A stretch of 64,000 bases of DNA from Franconibacter pulveris DSM 19144 (GTDB lineage Bacteria > Pseudomonadota > Gammaproteobacteria > Enterobacterales > Enterobacteriaceae). The notes beneath the pieces were generated by a model that had not been told where the DNA came from, did not search any database, and worked only from the letters and a program-made list of their open reading frames with translations. Positions 6,779-12,899 of the stretch are shown one piece after another. Location: assembly GCA_000621185.1 (NCBI GenBank), contig KK211221.1, positions 1-64,000 on the forward strand, in the 5' to 3' direction. How positions within the stretch are numbered: position 1 is the stretch's first letter; each line of letters begins with the position of its first letter. The position numbers were made by a program, and so were the translations under genes.

Positions 6779-7629
6779 CCTCTGAACCCCGCTGGAATTG
6801 TTGTGTCTACCTGGCTAACTGCGTTTACGTCTCTTTCACGGCTATGGCCCCACTGCTCACGTGGCGGGCGTTTACGGTCATTCCAGCGCGTAGCATTGAG
6901 CAGATAGCCTTCGAACTTGCTCGGGATGAAAAGCGTTTGCGGGCGCATGTAGTCGTACCATTCCGTGTCGCGCCATTGCTCCTGCTTGTAGTCGACAACC
7001 AACTGGAGGTCTGCCACTGTGTGGCCTTCGCGCAGCCGGGCGCGGATGTTTTCGAGAGAGGATTTAGAGTTCTGGTAGCGGGCACCCGTTACCAGGTTCA
7101 GATGTTTCAGAACCTCGATAGCCTGATCCGTAATTTCCTGTTCAGGGTCCGGTAGCGAAGCGCCCGGACAAGAAGGTTTTTTATCTGATGGATCTGGTTT
7201 TGAATTTACTGACGGATCCCCGCCAGATTCTGACGGGTCAAAACCGCCAGCAAGACCGGATTTTGATGCCTCAAATTTTGACGGGTCAGATTCTGATGCG
7301 TCAGATTTTGACGGGTCAGATTCTGACAGATGAGAAAGCGCAGCAGCCTGCAGCCTGGCCACGTTCAGACGGTACACGTTCGACGCGTTGCGGTTGCCGT
7401 TGCGGCGCTGCGTACGGGTAAGCCAGCCCTCTTTCTCCAGCTTCGCGATCGCCGTTCTGATAGTGCTCGGGCCTGCGCCAAGTTGACGCGCAATAGTTTC
7501 GATAGAAGGCCAGCAAACGCCTTCATCGCTGCTGAAGTCAGCCAGGCGCGCCATGATAGCGACGCTGGATAATTTCATGCCCGACGCTGCGCAGCCATCC
7601 CACACGTAGCCGGTTAACTTAGTGCTCAT
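6775..7629 (-). CDS. Phage replication initiator (lambda O-like) containing the origin iterons
   Basis: In this 284-aa protein residues 1-90 are a winged-helix domain (MKLSSVAIMARLADF, SIETIARQLGAGPSTIRTAI, KEGWLTRTQRR). Residues about 100-150 are low-complexity repeats of the DPSES/DPSKS type, encoded by tandem 15-bp DNA repeats (7226-7333). The C-terminal domain (LNLVTGARYQNSKSSLENI ... LFIPSKFEGYL) is the conserved phage replication C-terminal domain that contacts helicase-loading partners. As in lambda O, the origin appears to lie within the initiator gene. The start overlaps the DUF4222 stop (ATGA). No P-like loader follows, so the host DnaC or another route may be used. Confidence 0.85.
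   Translation of the reverse strand: MSTKLTGYVWDGCAASGMKLSSVAIMARLADFSSDEGVCWPSIETIARQLGAGPSTIRTAIAKLEKEGWLTRTQRRNGNRNASNVYRLNVARLQAAALSHLSESDPSKSDASESDPSKFEASKSGLAGGFDPSESGGDPSVNSKPDPSDKKPSCPGASLPDPEQEITDQAIEVLKHLNLVTGARYQNSKSSLENIRARLREGHTVADLQLVVDYKQEQWRDTEWYDYMRPQTLFIPSKFEGYLLNATRWNDRKRPPREQWGHSRERDVNAVSQVDTTIPAGFRG
7226..7333. repeat. Tandem 15-bp iterons, probable phage replication origin
   Basis: The consensus GATTYTGAYGSGTCA recurs at 7226-7240, 7259-7273, 7274-7288, 7289-7303 and 7304-7318, with a degraded copy at 7319-7333; five are perfectly tandem with 15-bp period. Several copies contain the palindrome TGACGGGTCA. A TGACGGATCC variant and AT-rich DNA lie next to them (about 7176-7218). 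This matches the lambda/P22-style origin, with repeats in the middle of the initiator gene bound by the N-terminal domain. Confidence 0.75.
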
Positions 7630-7960
7630 GCATCAACCCTTCTGAACTTCTCACGGAACCGCTCAACAGGCTGCATGCAGTCGTGCGGATAGCCGGCGCG
7701 CCGGAAGATAACCTTTCGTTTTTCACGGTCGTAACCAACGACGTGGACTTCAACGCCGCGCCAGTCGCGGTACCGTCTGTCGAGATCTTGCATACGAGGT
7801 TCTTCGCTTTACGGTTGAATGCCCCCACGATGAGACGTGCGCGACTGTGGTTACACGGAACCCAGCGGCCTGATACCATGCGTTCATACCGAAACGATGA
7901 GCCTTTCACAGGAATGGCCCGGAGTTGCGGTAAGCGGTGATTTACCGTTAAACTGTTCAT
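7619..7960 (-). CDS. Hypothetical phage protein (113 aa) overlapping DUF4222 gene
   Basis: The frame begins at ATG 7960, sharing ATGA with the stop of the YmfL-like gene. Its first ~57 residues (MNSLTVNHRLPQLRAIPVKG ... VGAFNRKAKNLV) look like genuine protein. The second half is Ser/Thr/Ala-rich and lies over the DUF4222 gene in another frame, so it may be non-conserved or read only partly. Its place matches e14 ymfM (a gene of about this size after ymfL), but identity could not be confirmed. A frameshift joining the N-terminal half to DUF4222 is an alternative. Confidence 0.5.
   Translation of the reverse strand: MNSLTVNHRLPQLRAIPVKGSSFRYERMVSGRWVPCNHSRARLIVGAFNRKAKNLVCKISTDGTATGAALKSTSLVTTVKNERLSSGAPAIRTTACSLLSGSVRSSEGLMHEH
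7626..7793 (-). CDS. DUF4222-family small phage protein (55 aa)
   Basis: The frame from ATG 7793 encodes 55 residues beginning MQDLDRRYRDWRGVEVHVVG and ending in MQPVERFREKFRRVDA. The DRRYRD...GV.V.V start and the C-terminal RF..KF.RVD are what I recall of DUF4222 proteins of enterobacterial prophages. Its stop overlaps the start of the initiator gene by ATGA, which supports this frame over the longer overlapping one. It is small, basic and probably cytoplasmic. The function of the family is unknown to me. Confidence 0.75.
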   Translation of the reverse strand: MQDLDRRYRDWRGVEVHVVGYDREKRKVIFRRAGYPHDCMQPVERFREKFRRVDA

Positions 7961-8511
7961 GCGTTAGTTTCTCCACGAATACGACACGCCACGGCGCCCG
8001 GAGCTGCACACTCGCGGGCGTCACTCTTTTCTTCTGGCGCACAAAAAACGCGATAAAGCAGCGTTAAATGTTCCTGCCACTTCGCCATCACCTGATAGCT
8101 GTTCTCTTCGATTTGAGCCCGTTCTGCCTGGTCAATAACTCCATCAGCTGTAGCCTGTCTAACGAAGCGCGAGTGCTCGCTGATCCACTCGAAGGTTTCC
8201 ATCAGGCGCTGATTGATATCGGCGTTGTCCACGTCTTCGATATCCACCAGCGGAACGTTAACGCTGTTGGACTGGCGTGATACCGCATCGGCAATATGTT
8301 TGGTGCCGCTTGCCTGCTGCAGAACCATCGCCCAGCCCATTGGGAAGATCTGATCGCCACCGGTGCGCAGGCGGTTAAAGAGCGCGTCCTCTGTTACACC
8401 CAGCCATTCAGCTGCTTCGGCGTAGCCGCCCGGCAGGCTGGAGATGGTCTTCTTGATTGCCGTCACCAGCCATGCTGGCTGTTTCTCTACTTGCCAGTGT
8501 TCATTACCCAC
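7957..8511 (-). CDS. YmfL-like phage regulatory protein (CII-position)
   Basis: The 184-aa product has an N-terminal helix-turn-helix (AAEWLGVTEDALFNRLR) preceded by AIKKTISSLPGGYAEA. A long helical middle region follows, then a C-terminus reading VFCAPEEKSDARECAAPG. This is the architecture I recall for e14 YmfL and related phage CII-like regulators. The start is GTG 8511 with AAGGAG about 7 nt upstream. It lies directly after cro, where lambda has cII, so a role in the lysis-lysogeny decision or replication control is likely. It heads the overlapping chain of early genes. Confidence 0.75.
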   Translation of the reverse strand: MGNEHWQVEKQPAWLVTAIKKTISSLPGGYAEAAEWLGVTEDALFNRLRTGGDQIFPMGWAMVLQQASGTKHIADAVSRQSNSVNVPLVDIEDVDNADINQRLMETFEWISEHSRFVRQATADGVIDQAERAQIEENSYQVMAKWQEHLTLLYRVFCAPEEKSDARECAAPGAVACRIRGETNA

Positions 8512-8533
8512 GGTTAACTCCTTGAATCTGTGG

Positions 8534-8791
8534 TTACTGTTGTGCTGTCGTTTCGTTAATCTTCTGAGGCCGACTGATCTGTTTAATCATTTCGGCGGTA
8601 TATAAACCGCTGGAAGCGTTTGCGATTCGTTCCGCATAATCGGTTTCTCCAGTGAAATCCGTGCGAGGAAGGGAGCCTTTTTCCATCCATTTATAGATTG
8701 CCCTTGGGCTACATCCGCAGGCATCTGCGATGGCCATTACCCCAATAGCCTTTATGGCTTGAGAAAGGGTTGGAGCTTTTTCTTCTTGCAT
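8534..8791 (-). CDS. Cro-like repressor
   Basis: The 85-aa product has a helix-turn-helix of the YdaS/Cro type: LSQAIKAIGVMAIADACGC followed by SPRAIYKWMEKGSLPRTDF. It is divergent from the CI-like gene across the operator region, as Cro always is. ATG 8791 is preferred because GAGG stands 5 nt upstream; a GTG at 8797 overlaps that site. In lambdoid phages Cro shuts off the repressor promoter and lowers early transcription during lytic growth. The C-terminal 25 residues have no recognised motif. Confidence 0.85.
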   Translation of the reverse strand: MQEEKAPTLSQAIKAIGVMAIADACGCSPRAIYKWMEKGSLPRTDFTGETDYAERIANASSGLYTAEMIKQISRPQKINETTAQQ

Positions 8792-8807
8792 ATGCACCTC
8801 ATACTGT

Positions 8808-8877
8808 GAACTTAAAGTACATATTATGTCGGAACTGATAGTACACGCAAGTGCATCTATGATTGAACTTATGGTTC
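8808..8877. promoter_or_regulatory. Right operator region: three repressor sites and cro promoter
   Basis: There are three 13-bp sites of the form GAAC-N5-G(T/T)(A/T)C: GAACTTAAAGTAC (8808-8820), GAACTGATAGTAC (8832-8844) and GAACTTATGGTTC (8865-8877). The first two are 24 bp apart centre to centre. A minus-strand promoter for cro can be read as TTGCGT, 16 nt, CATAAT, with the second site between the hexamers. Two matching sites recur at the left operator (10263-10299). Confidence 0.7.
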
Positions 8878-9575
8878 AGGAAGAGAAAGCGCGAAAAGAG
8901 TTTTCCCGTAGGCTAGCGCTGGCCTGTGATAAAGCTGGTTTATTGATGCCCGGGCGCCAAGCTGTCATCGCAAAAAGGATGAAGCTCACGCCAAAGGCTG
9001 TAAGCAAGTGGTTCAACGGGGAATCAATACCTCGACGCGGGAGGCTACAGGATTTGGCGACATTAATTGGTACGTCAGGATCATACCTGCTTGGTGAATC
9101 TATCGAGGACGGTATCGACACCGCGCGTAGTAAATATAATGATATTTATCGCGTTGATGTCTTGGATCTTACTGTTAGCGCGGGACCAGGCGCTTATATG
9201 CTTTCCGAACATGTCGACGTTCTCTACGCTATAGAGTTCACTACAGACCATGGAAAAGAGTTATTCGGAAATCGCCCTCAAGACACTGTAAAAGTAATGA
9301 CAGTTACTGGTGACAGCATGTCACCAACTCTGGTTTCAGGTGATCGGTTATTTGTTGATATTGCTGTTCGGCATTTTAATACAGATGGGATTTACTCATT
9401 TGTCTTCGGCAGAACTTTTTATGTGAAGCGCCTTCAGATGCAAGGAGATCGCCTGGCGGTCCTTTCTGACAACCCAGCCTATGAGACTTGGTACATAGAA
9501 GAAAGAAACCAAGATCAACTTTATGTGATGGGCAAGGCTTTGATTCACGAGTCAATTAAGTACAACAAGCTATAG
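8826..9575 (+). CDS. CI-like prophage repressor with S24 peptidase domain
   Basis: In this 249-aa protein residues 25-95 hold the helix-turn-helix (RRLALACDKAG, QAVIAKRMKLTPKAVSKWFNG, LQDLATLIG). The C-terminal half is a LexA/CI S24 domain with the catalytic serine in TGDSMSPTL and lysine in FYVKRLQM; an Ala-Gly in LTVSAGPGAY is the likely self-cleavage site. It should therefore be inactivated by RecA during the SOS response, inducing the prophage. No ribosome site precedes ATG 8826, so it may be leaderless like lambda cI, and two operators lie in its first codons. Later in-frame ATGs at 8859 and 8871 are possible starts. Confidence 0.9.
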   Translation: MSELIVHASASMIELMVQEEKARKEFSRRLALACDKAGLLMPGRQAVIAKRMKLTPKAVSKWFNGESIPRRGRLQDLATLIGTSGSYLLGESIEDGIDTARSKYNDIYRVDVLDLTVSAGPGAYMLSEHVDVLYAIEFTTDHGKELFGNRPQDTVKVMTVTGDSMSPTLVSGDRLFVDIAVRHFNTDGIYSFVFGRTFYVKRLQMQGDRLAVLSDNPAYETWYIEERNQDQLYVMGKALIHESIKYNKL

Positions 9576-9603
9576 CCCTTTATATTAATGGGTTTGTTTT
9601 GAA

Positions 9604-9702
9604 TTACCACTTTCTAGTTATCCAAAGCCCAAACAAAACCAATCCCATATTAGCTAGCGAGACCGTTAAAGCTATTGTTGCAAGAATATCGGATGGGGAC
9701 AT
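9604..9702 (-). CDS. Candidate 32-aa single-helix membrane peptide
   Basis: The frame from ATG 9702 encodes MSPSDILATIALTVSLANMG followed by a short hydrophobic tail ending ITRKW, a single transmembrane helix with a positive C-terminus. GGAG stands 8 nt upstream. It is divergent from the next gene, and the two starts are only 12 bp apart. Its N-terminus resembles that of the divergent 135-aa protein (MTYSEIVSTIAIIISI). It may be a type-I-toxin-like peptide, a membrane anchor remnant or chance; only the sequence features are observed. Confidence 0.35.
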   Translation of the reverse strand: MSPSDILATIALTVSLANMGLVLFGLWITRKW

Positions 9703-9714
9703 AAGGAATACTCC

Positions 9715-10122
9715 ATGACATACAGTGAAATCGTATCAACTATCGCAATAATAATATCAATCGTTGCAGTTCCTGCAAGCGGATTAATAAGCTATCGTGT
9801 TGCCATAAAGGGAGAGAAAAGGAAAGAGTATAACTCGATTGTATTGCCTGTAAGGCTTGAAATTATCAAGCAAATTGATTCTATAAAAGCGAACGATTTT
9901 TACCATACGAAAATACAAAGAGAGCAAATACTATTAATATGTGACCTTTTGGATGAAAAAAGAAGCCATGCTTTGTTAGATCATTACGAAAGGTATGCAT
10001 ATGCAACTTCCTTTGAAGGAATGAAATCTAACTTTGGAGAGTATGGCCTTATCAGTATCGGAGATACAAAACCCGCGTTTGAAACAGCCACCAAGTTACT
10101 GAAACTACTCCCACTCTACTGA
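9715..10122 (+). CDS. Membrane-anchored prophage accessory protein, unknown function (135 aa)
   Basis: No family was recognised. Residues 4-27 form one N-terminal transmembrane helix (EIVSTIAIIISIVAVPASG), followed by a basic stretch (KGEKRKEY) and a helical soluble domain of about 100 residues. The start has AAGGA 7 nt upstream. The gene is AT-rich compared with the rest of the prophage. It sits between the repressor and the left operator, where lambda carries rexAB and other prophages carry exclusion or defence genes expressed in the lysogen. A superinfection-exclusion role is inferred from place and architecture only. Confidence 0.6.
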   Translation: MTYSEIVSTIAIIISIVAVPASGLISYRVAIKGEKRKEYNSIVLPVRLEIIKQIDSIKANDFYHTKIQREQILLICDLLDEKRSHALLDHYERYAYATSFEGMKSNFGEYGLISIGDTKPAFETATKLLKLLPLY

Positions 10123-10262
10123 ATCCAATTTAAGCAATAGACTCTATTCTCACCTCAATTTTTTATTTAATCCCACCTCAATCAATATAATTGACTAAGG
10201 TCAATTCGATTACCTAAAAATTTATTTAATTTCAAAGAGTTATGAATCCATTTCTAGAAAAT

Positions 10263-10304
10263 GTACTTTTAGTACTTTACATTAATGAACTATTGGTACA
10301 TATT
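10263..10304 (+). promoter_or_regulatory. Left operator and pL promoter
   Basis: Two 13-bp sites, GTACTTTTAGTAC (10263-10275) and GAACTATTGGTAC (10287-10299), lie 24 bp apart centre to centre, the same spacing as the two right-operator sites. A promoter TTTACA (10276-10281), 17 nt, CATATT (10299-10304) has the second site in its spacer. It would drive the operon toward int. The surrounding AT-rich stretch 10123-10262 holds no supported gene. Confidence 0.65.
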
Positions 10305-10469
10305 GATCTCATCAACAGCGAACAGGCAGGACGCCCACGAAGTAGCCGCCGGTGGCGCATGAATGACCGGATGATTCGCTGAGGCAAATTTAAGGAATGT
10401 TGGCAGGAGACATAAAAGCGCCATTACAACTCAGCGCCTTACTAAAGAATCGGATCAGGCCAGACGTTT

Positions 10470-10721
10470 TCAGTGCTTCTCTTGTTGAGAGTCACTTTGA
10501 TCGGATTTCTGCAAATTCCGAAGATGCCTTTGCAGCTCTGAAATCAACGTTTCAACCATTTCTGGAGGAAACGCGAAAAATTGAGACCGGTTTTCAGTGT
10601 TAGTGCCGTCTGCGGAGTAAGTCAGGTAAGTGAGTTTGAGAGCAAGCGCCTGGTAACCGGGTAAAGGTCCAGCCTTCCAATCGGTAACCGGAAAGACAGA
10701 GGTGCGATTCTTAATAGCCAT
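10470..10721 (-). CDS. BssS-like small protein, antisense to the pL operon
   Basis: The 83-aa product has the pattern of the BssS (biofilm regulator) family: VFPVTDWKAGPLPGYQALAL followed by LTYLTYS and a C-terminal FFAFPPEMVETLISELQ. E. coli BssS shows the same P..GW....V..Y.AL.L.L.Y plan. ATG 10721 has GAGG 7 nt upstream. The gene is read against the direction of pL transcription, so it should be expressed in the lysogen and silenced when pL is active. Its role in prophages is unknown; the family link is from remembered motifs. Confidence 0.7.
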   Translation of the reverse strand: MAIKNRTSVFPVTDWKAGPLPGYQALALKLTYLTYSADGTNTENRSQFFAFPPEMVETLISELQRHLRNLQKSDQSDSQQEKH

Positions 10722-10887
10722 GTGAAAACCTCGTATATGCAGAAGGAGAAACTAAATCCTTATAGTTAAAGCAACTACCGGATCATACAGCGGAACTAAC
10801 AATTATTTAAGCTAGCAAAAACTGTAGGTAGTAAATCCTGTTTTGGTAGTTCGCCCTGTTACGTGCAGATACAGCTGCCAGCTTTTT
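10722..10887. other. Intergenic DNA upstream of the BssS-like gene
   Basis: No supported gene. A minus-strand TATAAG and a TATGAT occur around 10757-10785 and could be -10 elements for the BssS-like gene, but no good -35 element accompanies them. Confidence 0.3.
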
Positions 10888-11101
10888 CAGGGCTCAGCAT
10901 TCTGGCTCCCTACGACCTGGTGCCAGAACCCTGAGGATGATGTTTGGTATCTTTCGGCGGTACAGGTTTCCCTTACTTTCCTGCTACCGCCACTTTTTAC
11001 GCAACATGTGAGCGCACCACCGGCCGGACGGCTCATAACCCAATCCGTGCCGGGCACCGTGATAGTCGGTAGCGCGTGCTGGTGCTCTCACATGTTGTGT
11101 G
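10888..11101 (+). other. Leader with long inverted repeats upstream of the YfdP/YfdQ-like pair
   Basis: Two folds are visible. The first is TTCTGGC/GCCAGAA (10900-10906 with 10922-10928) inside CAGGG/CCCTG (10888-10892 with 10929-10933). The second is a long repeat with arms 11002-11019 and 11080-11097 (one mismatch in 18; it can be extended to 10998-11101 with wobble pairs). The arms read CAACATGTGAGCGCACCA and its near complement. A smaller GGCGG/CCGCC hairpin follows before the ribosome site of the gene at 11151. Confidence 0.55.
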
Positions 11102-11150
11102 GAGAAACTAACTACCGGCGGTGGCAGCCGCCTTTCTGAGGGTAAAACCG

Positions 11151-11522
11151 ATGAGTAATGAACGTTTGACCAAAGTGCCCGAATTCCTGGGCGAACTGGA
11201 CGGCGGTGTGTTCGAAAACAAAGTCGCCGCTGCGCTGAGTGAAGTTGCGTTCGGCGTGCTGAACAACGGCACCAAGGGGAAAGTTACCGTGACCTTTGAG
11301 CTCGACCGCATGAGCAATTCCGTCGAAGAGAAGCGCGTAATGATTAAGCACAAGCTCGCTTATGTGCGCCCTACCCCGCGCGGCAAATCCTCGGAAGAGG
11401 ACACCACCGAAACGCCGATGTATGTGAACCGCGGCGGCAAGCTTTCCATTCTGCAGGAAGACCAGGGGCAGCTCTTTACCCTGGCCGGCGATCCTGATGC
11501 GAAGCTGCGCGCCAAGCAGTAA
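11151..11522 (+). CDS. Conserved-looking phage protein of the pL operon (YfdP position)
   Basis: The product is 123 aa, with no membrane segment or recognised motif. It contains FLGELDGGVFENKVAAALSE near the N-terminus and a beta-rich middle (GKVTVTFELDRM). ATG 11151 follows GAGGG with 8-nt spacing. It precedes a DUF2303 (YfdQ-like) gene with a short gap. In E. coli prophage CPS-53 the gene before yfdQ is yfdP, of similar length, but I cannot confirm homology. Function unknown. Confidence 0.65.
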   Translation: MSNERLTKVPEFLGELDGGVFENKVAAALSEVAFGVLNNGTKGKVTVTFELDRMSNSVEEKRVMIKHKLAYVRPTPRGKSSEEDTTETPMYVNRGGKLSILQEDQGQLFTLAGDPDAKLRAKQ

Positions 11523-11553
11523 ACCCGACCATTCACCCAGTTAAGGAATAACC

Positions 11554-12378
11554 ATGTCTCACTCTTTAGACGCAACCGCTATCGATAAAATTGCCGATCT
11601 GACCCTCTCCCGCTTCATGGAAGAAAAGCTTGAAGGCGTTGACTGCCCTGCCGCCGTTGTTCCGCAGAGCGCCCGAATCGACAGCCTCGAATCCCTTTGC
11701 CTGCAGCGCTTCCGTTTCCGCGGCAAAATGGTGACGGCCAGCATTGAAGACTTTGCCCGCTACTCTACCGGCTACGCTGCACAAGGCACCCGTTGCTTTA
11801 TAAATGCCGATGATATGCGCGCCGTTGCGGTATTTAACCTCGGCACCCTGGATAAACCCGGCCACGCCGACAATACCGCGCTGCTGGCACTGAAGAAGAC
11901 CGCACCCTTTTCCGCGCTGTTGTGCATCAATGGCGAACGGCATACACAAAAAGAGCTGGCCGAATGGCTGGAAGACTGGTCTGAAAACCTGCTCGGCTTT
12001 GACGCCGACGGCCAGCCGATTGATGCGAAGAAGTCGGCAGCGGCGATCCGCAAAATCTCCATCGAGTCGATTCAGAAAGCAGACTTTGAAGATGGCGACT
12101 TCAGCGGCAAGCGCTCGCTGATGGAAAGTGTGGAAGCCAGAACGCAGGACATCATGCCGGTAGCGTTTGAGTTTACTTGCGTGCCGTTCGAAGGTTTGGC
12201 TGAGCGTCGTTTTAAGCTGCGTCTGAGCATCATCGGCAGCGACCGCCCGGTTCTGGTGCTGCGCATCGTCCAGTTGGAAGCGCAGCAGGAAGAAATGGCC
12301 GCAGAGTTCCGCGACCTGCTGGTTGAGAAATTCAAAGATAGCCAGGTCGAAACCTTTATCGGCCAGTTCTCAGCTTAA
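11554..12378 (+). CDS. DUF2303 / YfdQ-like phage protein
   Basis: The 274-aa product has the same length as E. coli CPS-53 YfdQ. Features I recall for DUF2303 are present: [12 protein letters not shown] at the N-terminus, an RFRG...T.S..DF.RY region, [32 protein letters not shown], and a C-terminal [18 protein letters not shown]. The start has AAGGA 6 nt upstream. The gene belongs to the pL operon toward xis and int; its biochemical role is unknown. A 10-bp hairpin (12390-12413) follows the stop. Confidence 0.8.
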   Translation: MSHSLDATAIDKIADLTLSRFMEEKLEGVDCPAAVVPQSARIDSLESLCLQRFRFRGKMVTASIEDFARYSTGYAAQGTRCFINADDMRAVAVFNLGTLDKPGHADNTALLALKKTAPFSALLCINGERHTQKELAEWLEDWSENLLGFDADGQPIDAKKSAAAIRKISIESIQKADFEDGDFSGKRSLMESVEARTQDIMPVAFEFTCVPFEGLAERRFKLRLSIIGSDRPVLVLRIVQLEAQQEEMAAEFRDLLVEKFKDSQVETFIGQFSA

Positions 12379-12389
12379 TTCGCTGCCTT

Positions 12390-12413
12390 AAATGCCCCAC
12401 TGCTGGGGCATTT
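12390..12413 (+). terminator. Hairpin after the YfdQ-like gene
   Basis: A perfect 10-bp stem AAATGCCCCA/TGGGGCATTT has a CTGC loop. No U tract follows, so it may be an attenuator or processing site rather than a full terminator before the xis-int genes. Confidence 0.4.
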
Positions 12414-12510
12414 AGTGAAGCGTAATTCTTTTATTTATCCCCCCCGGCGAGGGATTCGCTCAACCAAAAATCAGCGCGGTGCAGCGCAAAGTTAAGTGGA
12501 GGAACACGCA

Positions 12511-12615
12511 GTGAATTACGAAATTACTCAGGAGCTAGCCGATGCCAAGCCCCAGGTGAAATACGTTTCATCAATCTGGCAGCGGTTGATTCCTGCCACC
12601 AGCAACGACATCTGA
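12511..12615 (+). CDS. Small phage protein (34 aa)
   Basis: GTG 12511 follows a strong GGAGG with 8-nt spacing, and the frame encodes MNYEITQELADAKPQVKYVS and a tail ending PATSNDI. It is soluble and lacks a recognised motif. The strong ribosome site and position in the pL operon just before xis support translation. Function unknown; it is too small for homology by eye. Confidence 0.5.
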   Translation: MNYEITQELADAKPQVKYVSSIWQRLIPATSNDI

Positions 12616-12653
12616 TTTAATCCGGGTGCAGCCGGTAAAGTGGAGAATAAGCC

Positions 12654-12899
12654 ATGAAGCAAATGCTCACGCTTGAGGAATGGGCAGCAGAGAAATACCG
12701 GAGCAGTCCACCAGCTTTGAATACTCTGCGCCGATACGCTAAGCAAAATATGTTTTCCCCACCAGCTATGAAACAGGGTCGCAAGTGGCGAGTAAGGGAA
12801 GATGCAGAACTTGTAGGCGAATTGGCTAAGCCGAATATCCGAAAGACTGACTCGCCAATACTTCAGAGGATTCTTGCTGATGGCAGCTCGACCACGTAA
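12654..12899 (+). CDS. xis: Excisionase
   Basis: The product is 81 aa. A MerR-like winged helix is visible: MLTLEEWAAEKY, NTLRRYAKQNMFSPPAMKQG, RKWRVREDAEL. This is the pattern of phage 21/e14-type Xis proteins, which bend DNA at attR and favour excision. ATG 12654 has GGAG about 8 nt upstream. Its 3' end overlaps the start of int by 20 bp, as is usual for xis-int pairs, so the two are co-expressed from pL. Confidence 0.85.
   Translation: MKQMLTLEEWAAEKYRSSPPALNTLRRYAKQNMFSPPAMKQGRKWRVREDAELVGELAKPNIRKTDSPILQRILADGSSTT

Noticed and set aside
10242..10382. 46-codon plus-strand frame over the left operator, ending in a basic tail (RPRSSRRWRMNDRMIR)
   Set aside because: The pL promoter and both left operators lie inside it, so the pL transcript would begin after its only start codon, and the ribosome site is poor. 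The tail looks protein-like, so a conserved gene cannot be fully excluded.
10397..10603. 68-codon plus-strand frame in the pL leader
   Set aside because: It is the opposite strand of the BssS-like gene, which has the better family pattern and ribosome site.
10843..11139. 98-codon plus-strand frame before the gene at 11151
   Set aside because: It lies across the hairpins of the leader, has cysteine- and proline-rich random-looking composition and no ribosome site.
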